This document shows positions 17,823-26,332 of a DNA stretch of 57,973 bases, one piece after another (within the stretch, counting starts at the first letter, position 1; each line of letters begins with the position of its first letter). Where the stretch lies: the NCBI GenBank assembly GCA_018242505.1, contig JAFEBU010000029.1:1-57973 (forward strand). Reading direction: 5' to 3'. Under the pieces are notes generated by a model. It saw nothing but the letters and a program-made list of their open reading frames with translations, had not been told where the DNA came from and made no database searches. Origin of the DNA: Pseudomonadota bacterium (GTDB lineage: Bacteria > Pseudomonadota > Alphaproteobacteria > Reyranellales > Reyranellaceae). Both the position numbers and the translations under genes were made by a program.

Positions 17823-18733
17823 TGCGCGGTTCGCTGCCCGACATCGGCGCGCGCCAGCTCGAGGCCGTGCTGGCTCTGGCGGAATACGGCAGCTTCGTCG
17901 CCGCAGCGGCACGGCTCCGGCTTTCGCAGCCGGCGCTGACGCGCATGGTGAAGCGGCTGGAGGATGAGCTCGGCGTGCGCCTGTTCGATCGCAGCACGCG
18001 GCGTGTCCGGATCACGGCGCCGGGCCGCGAATTCGCCGCCGTGGCCGAACGCATGCTGAACGATCTCGGCATCACGTTGCAGAGCGTGCGCGAGGTGGCG
18101 CAGGAACGGCGCGGCCTGATCGTCGTCTCGAGCGTGATGTCCGTCGCGGGCGGTCAACTGCCACGCCTGATCGCCGCCTTCCACGGCGATCGCCCCGGCG
18201 TCGAGATTCATATACGCGAGGGCATCTACGCAACGATCCTCGACGACGTGCGCAGCGGCGTCGCCGATTTCGGCATCGGCTACGTCGATGCGTTGCCCGA
18301 TTTTGCGGTCGGCACGGCGCTGGGGCGAGAGACATTCCATGCGGTCGTGCCCGCGCGCCACAAGCTGGCCGGCCGGCGTCGCGTCACCCTGGCCGAGCTT
18401 GCCGCTCATCCGATCGTGGCGCTGCCGACCGAATCGCGCACCCGCCGCACGATCGATGCCGCGGCCGTGACGGCCGGCGTGCAGCTTCACCAGAGGGTCG
18501 TCGTGACCCAGGTCGCGACGCTGCTCGCCCTTGTCGCTGCAAGTGTTGGCGTGGGCGTCGTGCCGGGCGGGGCGACCCGTGGGCCGCTGCCGTCGGGCGT
18601 GCGCGTCGTTCCGCTCGCCAAGCCTAAGCTGGTGCGCCGCATGGGGCTGATCATGCTGCGCGGGCGCGAGCTGACGCCGGTCGCCGCCGGCCTTGCGGCC
18701 CTGTTGCGGCGCGAATGGCGGAGGTCCGATTGA
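17819..18733 (+). CDS. LysR-type transcriptional regulator
   Basis: A 304-residue regulator with an N-terminal winged helix (IGARQLEAVLALAEYGSFVAAAARLRLSQPALTRMVKRLEDELGVRLFDRS-type sequence, residues about 9-60) and a two-lobed periplasmic-binding-like effector domain from about residue 95. It starts as ATGATG overlapping the monooxygenase stop; either Met could be used. The effector domain ends with a short Arg-rich tail. Likely targets are its own unit and possibly the genes downstream at 18811. The ligand is unknown; in this subfamily these are often small acids or sulfur compounds. Confidence 0.93.
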   Translation: MMRGSLPDIGARQLEAVLALAEYGSFVAAAARLRLSQPALTRMVKRLEDELGVRLFDRSTRRVRITAPGREFAAVAERMLNDLGITLQSVREVAQERRGLIVVSSVMSVAGGQLPRLIAAFHGDRPGVEIHIREGIYATILDDVRSGVADFGIGYVDALPDFAVGTALGRETFHAVVPARHKLAGRRRVTLAELAAHPIVALPTESRTRRTIDAAAVTAGVQLHQRVVVTQVATLLALVAASVGVGVVPGGATRGPLPSGVRVVPLAKPKLVRRMGLIMLRGRELTPVAAGLAALLRREWRRSD

Positions 18734-18810
18734 TGCAATATTGGCAACAATCCTGTCTATCAGGTTGATCTTGGCATAACGAGTTTTGGGCCTATGCTGA
18801 CTGGCGGAGG

Positions 18811-19872
18811 ATGACCGTGCAGCTTTCGTCCCGGACCTACGACGTCGACAGCATCTCCGCGGTGCAGGAGCTCTATCACAGCAATGGCTGGACAGACGGG
18901 CTGCCCATCGTGCCGCCGACGGAAGATGCCGTCCGGGCCTGCCTCGACTGGGTAATGATGCCGCCGGATCAACTGATCGGCATCGAGCCGGTGCGCGGGC
19001 TTGCGATCACGGTCGAGAAACTCGCGGTCAATTCAGTGATGGCGGGCTGCCTGCCGATGCACTTCCCTGTCGTTGTCACCGCGTGGACGGCGATGATGCA
19101 GGAGCCGTTCCTGATCCACGGCGCCACGGCCAGCACCGGTGGCTGTGCGGTGCTGGTGGTGTTGAACGGGCCTGTCCGGCGCGAGATCGGTGCCAGCGGC
19201 GGCTTCAATGCGCTCGGCAACTCGGATCGTGCGACGGCGGCGATCGGCCGGGCCATCCGGCTTTGCCTCATCAACTTGATGGATGTGCGGCCGGGCGCCA
19301 TCGACCGCTCGACACTCGGCCATCCCGGCAAGTTCAGCTACTGCATCGCCGAGGACGAGGAGGACTCGTCGTGGCTGCCGTTGCATCAGCAACGCGGGGT
19401 CGAGAAGGAAGCTTCGGCGGTGACGGTGATGGCGGCCGGTGCGCCGCGCCAGATCATGAACGAATGGACGACCAGGCCGGAGGAGATCCTGGAGACCTTC
19501 GCCGCCGAGATGAGGGCCAATCTCAGGCACTACTCGATCCACCCTGGCAACTATGCGCTGATCATTCCCAAGCAATTGCGCGAGCACCTGCAGGCGGCGA
19601 AGTGGAGCAAGACCGACATCGCCAACTTCATCCACGAACGCGCCCGCATCCATCGCCGCGAGTGGGCCGACGTCGGTAAGGGCGCAGTAGTGCGCGACCG
19701 CGGCGACAGCGTCTATCCTGCGATGGAGTCGCCCGACCAGCTTCTTGTCGTCGCGGCGGGCGGTCCGGCGGGCGGGTTCGGCGCCGTGATCCCGCCCTGG
19801 CTCGGCAACAAGAGCCATGCCGTCACCGTGCCGGTGGGCGTCTGCATCGATTGCGAACCGCCAAAGAGCTGA
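18811..19872 (+). CDS. Unrecognised protein, partner of the downstream selenoprotein
   Basis: A protein of 351-353 residues that I cannot assign to a characterised family. It opens with VDSISAVQELYHSNGWTDGLPIVPPTEDAV and contains a mid-region rich in small residues (ATASTGGCAVLVVLNGPVRREIGASGG) resembling a nucleotide- or cofactor-fold turn. It ends GVCIDCEPPKS, a C-terminal Cys-x-x-Cys that could be redox active. No signal peptide or membrane segment is seen. The ATG at 18811 abuts GGCGGAGG with no spacer; GTG at 18817, 6 nt after the ribosome site, may be the true start. The selenoprotein begins 10 nt after its stop, so the two form one unit and probably one complex. Confidence 0.85.
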   Translation: MTVQLSSRTYDVDSISAVQELYHSNGWTDGLPIVPPTEDAVRACLDWVMMPPDQLIGIEPVRGLAITVEKLAVNSVMAGCLPMHFPVVVTAWTAMMQEPFLIHGATASTGGCAVLVVLNGPVRREIGASGGFNALGNSDRATAAIGRAIRLCLINLMDVRPGAIDRSTLGHPGKFSYCIAEDEEDSSWLPLHQQRGVEKEASAVTVMAAGAPRQIMNEWTTRPEEILETFAAEMRANLRHYSIHPGNYALIIPKQLREHLQAAKWSKTDIANFIHERARIHRREWADVGKGAVVRDRGDSVYPAMESPDQLLVVAAGGPAGGFGAVIPPWLGNKSHAVTVPVGVCIDCEPPKS

Positions 19873-19882
19873 GGGGAACACC

Positions 19883-20407
19883 ATGACTTTCCGTGTGCTC
19901 GATCCCACCGCCGAGAAGACCGCGCCGCTCGGACAGGCGGCGCCACGCCTCGACACGCTCCAGGGCAAGACCGTGGGCTTCATCTCCAACGGCAAGGAAG
20001 GTACCAAGGGCTTCTTCCGCCACCTCGAACGTCTCCTGCGCGAGGAGCACGGCGTTGCCGAAGTGGTCAGCCGCACCAAGTCCAACTACAGCGCTCCGGC
20101 CGACGCGCACATTGCCGCCGAGATCAGGCGGTGGGATGCGGTGATCTCCGGCATCGGAGATTGAGGCAGCTGCTCATCGTGCAGTCTGCACGACGCTGTT
20201 ACCGCTGAACGTCAGAACGTTCCCGCCTTCGGGGTGATGACCACCCGCTTCGCGAGCGCGGCCGAGATGATGGGGCGCGTGCTGGGGATGCCGGGCTACG
20301 CCTTCGCCCTGATCGACCATCCGGTCAGCAGTGCCACCGACCAGCAACTCGCCGATCGGGCTCGGGCCGCCCTTGAACAGGGCGTGAAGCTGCTGGTGAA
20401 GGCCTGA
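19883..20407 (+). CDS. UGSC-motif selenoprotein (TGA at 20162-20164 read as selenocysteine)
   Basis: A 174-residue protein in which codon 94 is TGA and the frame then continues 80 codons to a TGA at 20405-20407. The start ATG follows GAGGGGAA. Residues 27-36 read LQGKTVGFIS, and the core continues as RWDAVISGIGD-U-GSCSSC, giving Sec94-Gly-Ser-Cys97-x-x-Cys100, a likely selenenylsulfide redox centre. The post-TGA part (VPAFGVMTTRFASAAEMMG, then ALIDHPVSS, then an amphipathic helix) keeps the codon bias of the pre-TGA part and has no start of its own. A hairpin with SECIS geometry follows the TGA. I recall an NCBI family called UGSC family (seleno)protein with this motif; membership is not checked. 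It is soluble and probably works with the gene 10 nt upstream. A standard annotation would truncate it at 93 residues. Confidence 0.88.
20165..20198 (+). promoter_or_regulatory. Bacterial SECIS element of the selenoprotein mRNA
   Basis: Immediately after the in-frame TGA, TCGTGCA (20177-20183) pairs perfectly with TGCACGA (20187-20193) around a GTC loop (20184-20186). A lower stem CAGC (20167-20170) with GCTG (20195-20198) can extend it across an internal loop. The loop begins with G then U and lies 19 nt after the TGA. Both fit the known bacterial SECIS rule (apical loop roughly 16-37 nt downstream, G among the first loop bases) recognised by SelB. Confidence 0.8.
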
Positions 20408-20446
20408 TACGGGGAACTTTATCGGAGGCTAGACGTTGCCCAGGGC

Positions 20447-20668
20447 ATGAGACCACTCGTGCTCGTCGGCGTGATCCTGATCGTGCTTGGGATCGCAGGC
20501 CTGGTTGTCGCCAATATCTCCATCACCGAGCAGAAGACCGTCCTCGATGCAGGACCGCTCAAGGTCACCAAGGACGAGGAGAAGACCATCCCGATTCCAA
20601 CCATTGCCGGCGTCGTCGCCGTGGTGGTTGGCTTGGGCCTTGTCGTTGTCGGTAGAGGGCGTCGCTAG
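20447..20668 (+). CDS. Small two-helix membrane protein
   Basis: A 73-residue protein with two hydrophobic helices, about residues 4-25 (LVLVGVILIVLGIAGLVVANI) and 50-69 (IAGVVAVVVGLGLVVVG). They are separated by a polar linker with DAGPLKVTKDEEKTIPIP, and the tail is basic (RGRR). This is the layout of short DUF3185-type inner-membrane proteins of unknown function. It lies 39 nt after the selenoprotein and could share its transcript. CGGAGG is some 20 nt upstream of the ATG, so translation initiation is unclear. Its TAG stop overlaps the TAG of the convergent gene inside a shared CTAG. Confidence 0.7.
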   Translation: MRPLVLVGVILIVLGIAGLVVANISITEQKTVLDAGPLKVTKDEEKTIPIPTIAGVVAVVVGLGLVVVGRGRR

Positions 20669-21009
20669 GGCAGCTCCAGTTGGACCGCGACGGCGGCGCT
20701 GGCGATGGCAGCGACGTCCTTGCCTTCTGGGTCCGGGACATCGAGGCCGCCTTTCACCGCCTTCACCGTTACGATGCCGTGCGGCAGGGACGCCCGCACC
20801 TTGTCGAGATCGACTTTGTCGGGCTGCTGCACGCCGATCGTGACATCGACGAACATGCCGGTCTTCGAATCGACCTTGAGCGTGCGCAGCATGGTCAGCG
20901 AGCTGTGGTGCAGGGCGTCCTGCACCGCCCGCAACGCCGCCTTGGTGTAGTCGCCGCCGTGCAGGTCGTTGCCGGTGCCGAGTTCCAGAATCACGCGCTT
21001 GCGGGGCAT
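20665..21009 (-). CDS. Lin0512-like conserved protein, copy B
   Basis: A 114-residue soluble protein that I recognise as resembling the Lin0512 family of conserved hypothetical proteins (function unknown). Typical sequence is KRVILELGTGNDLHGGDYTKAALRAVQDALHHSSLTML near the N-terminus, then VDVTIGVQQPDKVDLDKVRASLPHG and VTVKAVKGGLDVP. It is clearly paralogous to the gene 10 nt upstream, with the same motif order. Such small tandem pairs often form hetero-oligomers. Third and last gene of the DoxX unit; convergent with the small membrane protein. Confidence 0.85.
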   Translation of the reverse strand: MPRKRVILELGTGNDLHGGDYTKAALRAVQDALHHSSLTMLRTLKVDSKTGMFVDVTIGVQQPDKVDLDKVRASLPHGIVTVKAVKGGLDVPDPEGKDVAAIASAAVAVQLELP

Positions 21010-21019
21010 GCGTCGCTCC

Positions 21020-21358
21020 TCAAAGGTCGAGCCGCACGATGGCGGCGGCGTGTGCGATCACTGTCTTGTCGGTGCCGGCCTCGTTTGCGATCTCGAGCCC
21101 GCCTTCGACGACTTTCACGACGCCGGTGCCGTGAGGCAGCACCTTCAGCACTTCACTCTTGTCGACCTGGTCCGGCTGCGGCACGCCGATCAGTACCTCG
21201 ACCTGCATGTCGTCACTCGACTTGCCGAGGGCATGGGCGACGGTGAGCGAGTTGTGCCACAGCGCATCGCGCAGGGCCCGTGCCGCGGCTTTGGTGTAGT
21301 CGCCGCCGCGAATGTCGGTGCCCATGCCGATCTCGAGGGCGACGCGCTTCAGGGTCAT
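21020..21358 (-). CDS. Lin0512-like conserved protein, copy A
   Basis: A 112-residue paralogue of the downstream gene: KRVALEIGMGTDIRGGDYTKAAARALRDALWHNSLTVA, then VEVLIGVPQPDQVDKSEVLKVLPHG and VVKVVEGGLEIANEAGTD. The frame opens further upstream, but family sequence begins at MTLKRVALEIG, whose ATG (21358) overlaps the DoxX stop as ATGA. Function unknown; the GxDxxGGDYTKAA block is the most conserved part and a candidate ligand or oligomer site. It is translationally coupled to DoxX. Confidence 0.86.
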   Translation of the reverse strand: MTLKRVALEIGMGTDIRGGDYTKAAARALRDALWHNSLTVAHALGKSSDDMQVEVLIGVPQPDQVDKSEVLKVLPHGTGVVKVVEGGLEIANEAGTDKTVIAHAAAIVRLDL

Positions 21359-21762
21359 GGCGATTCCCTGCTGCGTGTGGCGTCGATGCTCCACGGCCCC
21401 GGGCCGGCAGCGGCGACATAGAGCAGGCCGAAGCTGAAGAGGATCACGGTCTCGCCTCCGTTCAGGAGTGGGAAGAAGCTTCGAGGCGCATGCGCGTAGA
21501 AATAGGCCACCGCCGTCATGCCGGACAGGATGAAGGCTGTCGGCCGCGTGAAGAGGCCAATGACGAGCAATGCTCCGCCGATGAGCTCGAAGAAGCCGGC
21601 GATACCGAACATCGACGAGTAGTCAAGATTTGCGAACATGGGGACGGCGGGGACCTTGAAGAATTTCGCGATGCCGTGCTGAAGCAGCAACAAGCCGCAG
21701 CAGATGCGGAAGACACTGAGCAGGCGCGGCGCCCAAGACGCCGGAATGATGGTCAAGTCCAT
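21355..21762 (-). CDS. DoxX family membrane protein
   Basis: A 135-residue inner-membrane protein with four helices: about 12-30 (RLLSVFRICCGLLLLQHGIAKFF), 45-68 (FGIAGFFELIGGALLVIGLFTRPTAF), 70-90 and 105-125. The sequence LxxQHGxxKF and FELxGGxLLxxGxxTR is the DoxX signature. Members include subunits of thiosulfate:quinone oxidoreductase and proteins of redox-linked membrane complexes, but most are uncharacterised. The ATG at 21762 has GGGAGA 6 nt upstream. It heads a three-gene unit with the two Lin0512-like genes and is divergent from the carbohydrate ABC operon. Confidence 0.9.
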   Translation of the reverse strand: MDLTIIPASWAPRLLSVFRICCGLLLLQHGIAKFFKVPAVPMFANLDYSSMFGIAGFFELIGGALLVIGLFTRPTAFILSGMTAVAYFYAHAPRSFFPLLNGGETVILFSFGLLYVAAAGPGPWSIDATRSRESP

Positions 21763-21972
21763 GGCGGTCTCTCCCGTGTTGGCCCGATGCATCATGCAGG
21801 TACGTTCCTTTTCCGACAAGCGATCCGGCGAAGCAACCAGATCACGGTTGCGCTCACTGATTGCTCGCGCAACCGCCTTCCTTTGCTATAGTCCATGTCC
21901 TGTGGAAGCGACCGCAAGAGTCGAGTGGTGGTTGTAACGGTGGAAACCGTTGCGTGTAGCGTGGGAGGGATG

Positions 21973-23025
<1,053 letters not shown>

Positions 23026-23059
23026 TCAGAAAGTAGAGTAAGAGGAGGAGACGAGAGAA

Positions 23060-24388
23060 ATGGTGTTCATTATCAAGCGGCGCGAGGCGCTCACGTTCGG
23101 CGTGTCGGCCATGGCGCTTGCGCTCGCCCGTCAAGCGATGGGTCAGGACATTCCCAAAGCCGACGTTGCGGCACCGAAGCTGACGCCCGAAAACGGCGCG
23201 TCGCTGCGCGTGCTGCGGCCGGCGCGCTTCGTCGAGCCTGACGAGGTGATTTTCCGGGCCAATACCGAGAAATTCACCAAGGCAACGGGCATCCAGGTGA
23301 AGGTCGACTTCGTCGGCTGGGAGGACATTCGCCAGCAGACCGCCGTGTCAGCCAATACCGGCGCCGGACCGGACGTCATCCTGGGCTGGGCCGAAGATCC
23401 CCACATTTTTTCCGACAAGGTTTCCGAGCTGAGCGACGTCGCCGAATATCTCGGCAAGAAGTACGGCGGCTGGATGTTCCTGGGCGAGAAGTACGGCAAG
23501 AAGGCCGGCACCAACAACTGGATCGGTCTGCCGATGGGAGGCTCGAGCGGCCCGGTCGTCTATCGCAAGTCGGCGGTCAAGGAAGCCGGCTTCGACGAAA
23601 TTCCCAACGACCACGCCAACTACCTGAAGCTCTGCCAGGCGCTGAAGAAGATCAACAAGCCCGCGGGCTTCTCTCTCGGCAATGCGGTTGGCGACGCCAA
23701 CGGTTTCGCCAACTGGCTGCTGTGGAGCCACGGCGCCTATCTCGTCGACGAGAAGGGCAAGGTGGCGATCAACAGCAAGGAGACGCTGAACGCGCTGAAT
23801 TACCTCAAGGAACTGTATCCGACCTTCGTGTCGGGGACGCTGTCCTGGAACGACGTCAGCAACAACCGCGCCTATTCCGCCGGCGAACTGTTCCTGACCG
23901 CCAACGGCGTGTCGCTCTACTTCTCGCTGAAGAACGATCCCAAGACCAAGCCGATCGCGGACGACACCTATCATGCACCGCTGATGAGCGGCATCGTCGG
24001 CAAGCCCGCGCAAACCGCGCTGGTGCTGAACGCCATGCTGTTCAAGCACTCCAAGTACCAGAACGCTGCGAAGACCTACCTCACCTTCATGATGGAGGCC
24101 GAGCAGTACGATCCCTGGCTGACCGGCTGTCTTGGCTATTGGGCGCATCCGCTCAAGGCCTACGACAAGAGCAAGGTGTGGGAGAGCGATCCGAAGATCG
24201 CTGTTTACCGCAACACGATGGATGCGGCTTTCTGGTCCGGCTACAAGGGTCCGATCACGCAGGCCGCCGGCACCGTCGCTGCCGACTACGTTCTGGTGCA
24301 GATGTTCGCGTCGGTCGCGTCAGGCCAGGCAACGCCCGAAGCTGCGGTGAAAGAAGCCGAGCGCAGGACCAAGCGCTACTACCGTTGA
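23060..24388 (+). CDS. ABC transporter substrate-binding protein, carbohydrate type (family 1)
   Basis: A 442-residue periplasmic receptor. The leader has KRREALTFGVSAMALALARQAMGQ, a twin-arginine (Arg7-Arg8) followed by a hydrophobic stretch and an AMGQ cleavage region, suggesting Tat export. The mature protein shows NTGAGPDVILGWAEDP, the family-1 sugar-binding core, and KVAINSKETLNALNYLKEL with WNDVSNNRAYSAGELFLTANGVSLYF. These two blocks parallel the truncated binding protein at the left edge of the window, so the two likely recognise related ligands. AGGAGGAG precedes the ATG by about 10 nt. The ligand, a sugar or polyol, is not determinable here. Confidence 0.94.
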   Translation: MVFIIKRREALTFGVSAMALALARQAMGQDIPKADVAAPKLTPENGASLRVLRPARFVEPDEVIFRANTEKFTKATGIQVKVDFVGWEDIRQQTAVSANTGAGPDVILGWAEDPHIFSDKVSELSDVAEYLGKKYGGWMFLGEKYGKKAGTNNWIGLPMGGSSGPVVYRKSAVKEAGFDEIPNDHANYLKLCQALKKINKPAGFSLGNAVGDANGFANWLLWSHGAYLVDEKGKVAINSKETLNALNYLKELYPTFVSGTLSWNDVSNNRAYSAGELFLTANGVSLYFSLKNDPKTKPIADDTYHAPLMSGIVGKPAQTALVLNAMLFKHSKYQNAAKTYLTFMMEAEQYDPWLTGCLGYWAHPLKAYDKSKVWESDPKIAVYRNTMDAAFWSGYKGPITQAAGTVAADYVLVQMFASVASGQATPEAAVKEAERRTKRYYR

Positions 24389-24394
24389 CCCATC

Positions 24395-24430
24395 GAGGTG
24401 GCGCGGCGGTTCGGGCCGTCGCGCCACCTC
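24395..24430 (+). promoter_or_regulatory. Intercistronic stem-loop between binding protein and permease
   Basis: GAGGTGGCGCGGCGG (24395-24409) pairs with 24416-24430 over 15 positions, with a single G-T wobble, around a TTCGGG loop. It sits 7 nt after the binding-protein stop and 8 nt before the permease ribosome site. Such hairpins protect the upstream message or attenuate transcription, so binding proteins are made in excess of permeases. No T-run follows, so it should not fully terminate. Confidence 0.65.
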
Positions 24431-24447
24431 CTCTGTTCGGAGGAATG

Positions 24448-25404
24448 ATGACAGTCGCCACGGTGACCGATTGGACGCGCGTACGGCCGCAGCCGAGCTG
24501 GCTGGCGCGGCTGTTCGACCACAAGCCGTTCCTGGTCTTCGCCTGCCTTCTGCCGGCCTGCGGCCTGCTGCTCGTATTTCTCACCTATCCACTCGGCCTC
24601 GGCATATGGCTTGCCTTCACCGACACCAAGATCGGCCGCGCCGGCGAATGGGTCGGGTTCGAGAATTTCGAATACTTGATGACCGACCCGCAGTTCTGGA
24701 GCGCAGTGTTTTTCAGCGTCTTCTACACTGCGGTCGCAACCTTCGGGAAATTCGGCCTCGGTCTCTGGCTCGCGCTGCTGCTCAACAACCATCTGCCGTT
24801 CAAGAGTCTGCTGCGCGCGATCATCCTGTTGCCGTGGATCGTGCCGACCGTGCTGTCGGCGATCGCCTTCTGGTGGATCTACGATCCGCAATTCTCGATC
24901 CTGTCCTATCTCGCGGTGGACGTGCTGCATCTCAGGGACAAGTACTTCGACTTCCTCAGCACCACCTGGCCCGCACGCTGGTCGCTGGTCGCGGCCAACA
25001 TCTGGCGCGGAATCCCGTTCGTGGCGATCTCGCTGCTGGCCGGCCTGCAGACCATCTCGCCCTCGCTGTACGAGGCCGCGCTGCTCGACGGATCGACCGG
25101 ATGGCAACGTTTCCGCTACATCACCTTCCCGTTGCTGCTGCCGATTCTCGCGATCGTGATGACCTTCTCGATCATTTTCACCTTCACCGACTTCCAGCTC
25201 GTCTATGCGATCACTCGCGGCGGCCCGATCAACTCGACCCATCTCATGGCGACGCTCGCCTTCCAGCGCGGCATCTCGGGCGGTGAGCTGGGCGAGGGCT
25301 CGGCGATCGCCGTATCCATGATCCCGTTCCTGATCTTCGCCACGCTGTTCAGCTACTTCGCCCTGGCGCGTCGCAAGTGGCAGCAGGGGGAAGCCAATGA
25401 CTGA
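24448..25404 (+). CDS. Carbohydrate ABC transporter permease (MalF/UgpA-like)
   Basis: A 318-residue inner-membrane permease with six helices. The N-terminal basic stretch precedes helix 1 (LVFACLLPACGLLLVFLTYPLGLGIWLAF), and WVGFENFEYLMTDPQFWSAVFFSVFYTAVAT is the typical MalF-type opening of the permease domain. The coupling loop EAALLDGSTGWQRFRYITFPLLLP carries the EAA motif. GRYRTLN-type parts are absent, consistent with the UgpA side of the family. Of two adjacent ATGs, 24448 is better spaced from CGGAGG. It overlaps the next permease by 8 nt. Confidence 0.94.
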   Translation: MTVATVTDWTRVRPQPSWLARLFDHKPFLVFACLLPACGLLLVFLTYPLGLGIWLAFTDTKIGRAGEWVGFENFEYLMTDPQFWSAVFFSVFYTAVATFGKFGLGLWLALLLNNHLPFKSLLRAIILLPWIVPTVLSAIAFWWIYDPQFSILSYLAVDVLHLRDKYFDFLSTTWPARWSLVAANIWRGIPFVAISLLAGLQTISPSLYEAALLDGSTGWQRFRYITFPLLLPILAIVMTFSIIFTFTDFQLVYAITRGGPINSTHLMATLAFQRGISGGELGEGSAIAVSMIPFLIFATLFSYFALARRKWQQGEAND

Positions 25405-26299
25405 CGTTCCTGCCGGCGGCGGCTCGACCAACACCGCGAGTGCAGTGCCGGAGAAGCTCGCCTGGGACAGTCGTGCACGCCGTGTCGTGACGATCTATGT
25501 GCCGCTTGCCTGCTTCGTCGTGATCCTGCTGTTCCCGTTCTATTGGATGGCGGTTACGGCGTTCAAGCCGGACAACGAGCTCTACGACTACAAGCACTAC
25601 AATCCGTTCTTGATCGGCAGCCCGACGCTCGGGCACATCAAGCATCTGCTGTTCGAGACCCACTATCCGCAATGGCTGATGACCACGATGTGGATCGCCT
25701 TCGCGGCGACGGCGGTTTCCCTGTTTGCCAGCGTCCTGGCCGCGTACGCCATCCAACGGCTGCGCTTCCGGGGCAGCCAGTATGTCGGCCTTGCCATCTA
25801 TCTCGCCTACCTCGTTCCGCCGACGATCCTCTTCATCCCGCTCGCGACGACCATCTATCAGTTTGGACTGTTCGACTCGCCTTTCGCGCTGATTCTCACT
25901 TATCCGACCTTCCTGGTGCCGTTCTGTACCTGGCTGCTGATCGGCTACTTCAAGTCGATTCCCTACGAGCTCGAGGAGTGCGCGCTGATCGATGGCGCGA
26001 CGCGCCTGCAGATCCTGCGGCGGATCACGCTGCCGCTCGCCGTCCCCGGGCTGATCTCGGCCGGCATTTTTTCCTTCACCCTGTCCTGGAACGAGTTCGT
26101 CTATGCGCTCGCCTTCATCCAGAGCAGCGAGAAGAAAACCGTGCCGGTCGCCATCCTGACCGAGCTGGTGTCGGGCGACGTCTATCAGTGGGGTGCGCTG
26201 ATGGCGGGATCTCTGCTGGGCTCGCTGCCCGTCGCCATCTTCTATTCCTTTTTCGTCGACTACTATGTGTCGTCGCTGACCGGCGCGGTGAAGGAATAG
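25397..26299 (+). CDS. Carbohydrate ABC transporter permease (MalG/UgpE-like)
   Basis: A 300-residue inner-membrane permease and partner of the preceding one. Helix 1 (YVPLACFVVILLFPFYWMAVTAFKP) is followed by ASVLAAYAIQRLRFRGSQYVG. The coupling loop reads ELEECALIDGATRLQILRRITLPLAVPGL, a classic EAA motif, and SFTLSWNEFVYALAF is the MalG-type substrate-channel segment. It ends the operon; a hairpin just after the stop probably terminates transcription. Confidence 0.95.
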   Translation: MTDVPAGGGSTNTASAVPEKLAWDSRARRVVTIYVPLACFVVILLFPFYWMAVTAFKPDNELYDYKHYNPFLIGSPTLGHIKHLLFETHYPQWLMTTMWIAFAATAVSLFASVLAAYAIQRLRFRGSQYVGLAIYLAYLVPPTILFIPLATTIYQFGLFDSPFALILTYPTFLVPFCTWLLIGYFKSIPYELEECALIDGATRLQILRRITLPLAVPGLISAGIFSFTLSWNEFVYALAFIQSSEKKTVPVAILTELVSGDVYQWGALMAGSLLGSLPVAIFYSFFVDYYVSSLTGAVKE

Positions 26300-26311
26300 T
26301 GTGCGACCATG

Positions 26312-26332
26312 CGCCGGCCCGTCAGGCCGGCG
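26312..26332. terminator. Hairpin terminator overlapping the convergent gene end
   Basis: CGCCGGCC (26312-26319) and GGCCGGCG (26325-26332) form a perfect 8-bp stem with a CGTCA loop, 12 nt after the permease stop. It overlaps the last codons of the convergent binding-protein gene, so one hairpin serves both. No T-run follows on the plus strand, so termination may be weak or Rho-assisted. Confidence 0.5.

Noticed and set aside
19883..20164. A 93-residue protein ending at the first TGA
   Set aside because: Coding potential, composition and frame continue past the TGA, with a SECIS-like hairpin, so Sec readthrough explains the sequence better than a short protein followed by a non-coding tail.
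20408..20446. Promoter for the small membrane protein after the selenoprotein
   Set aside because: No clear -35/-10 pair was seen in 39 nt; read-through from the upstream gene is simpler.
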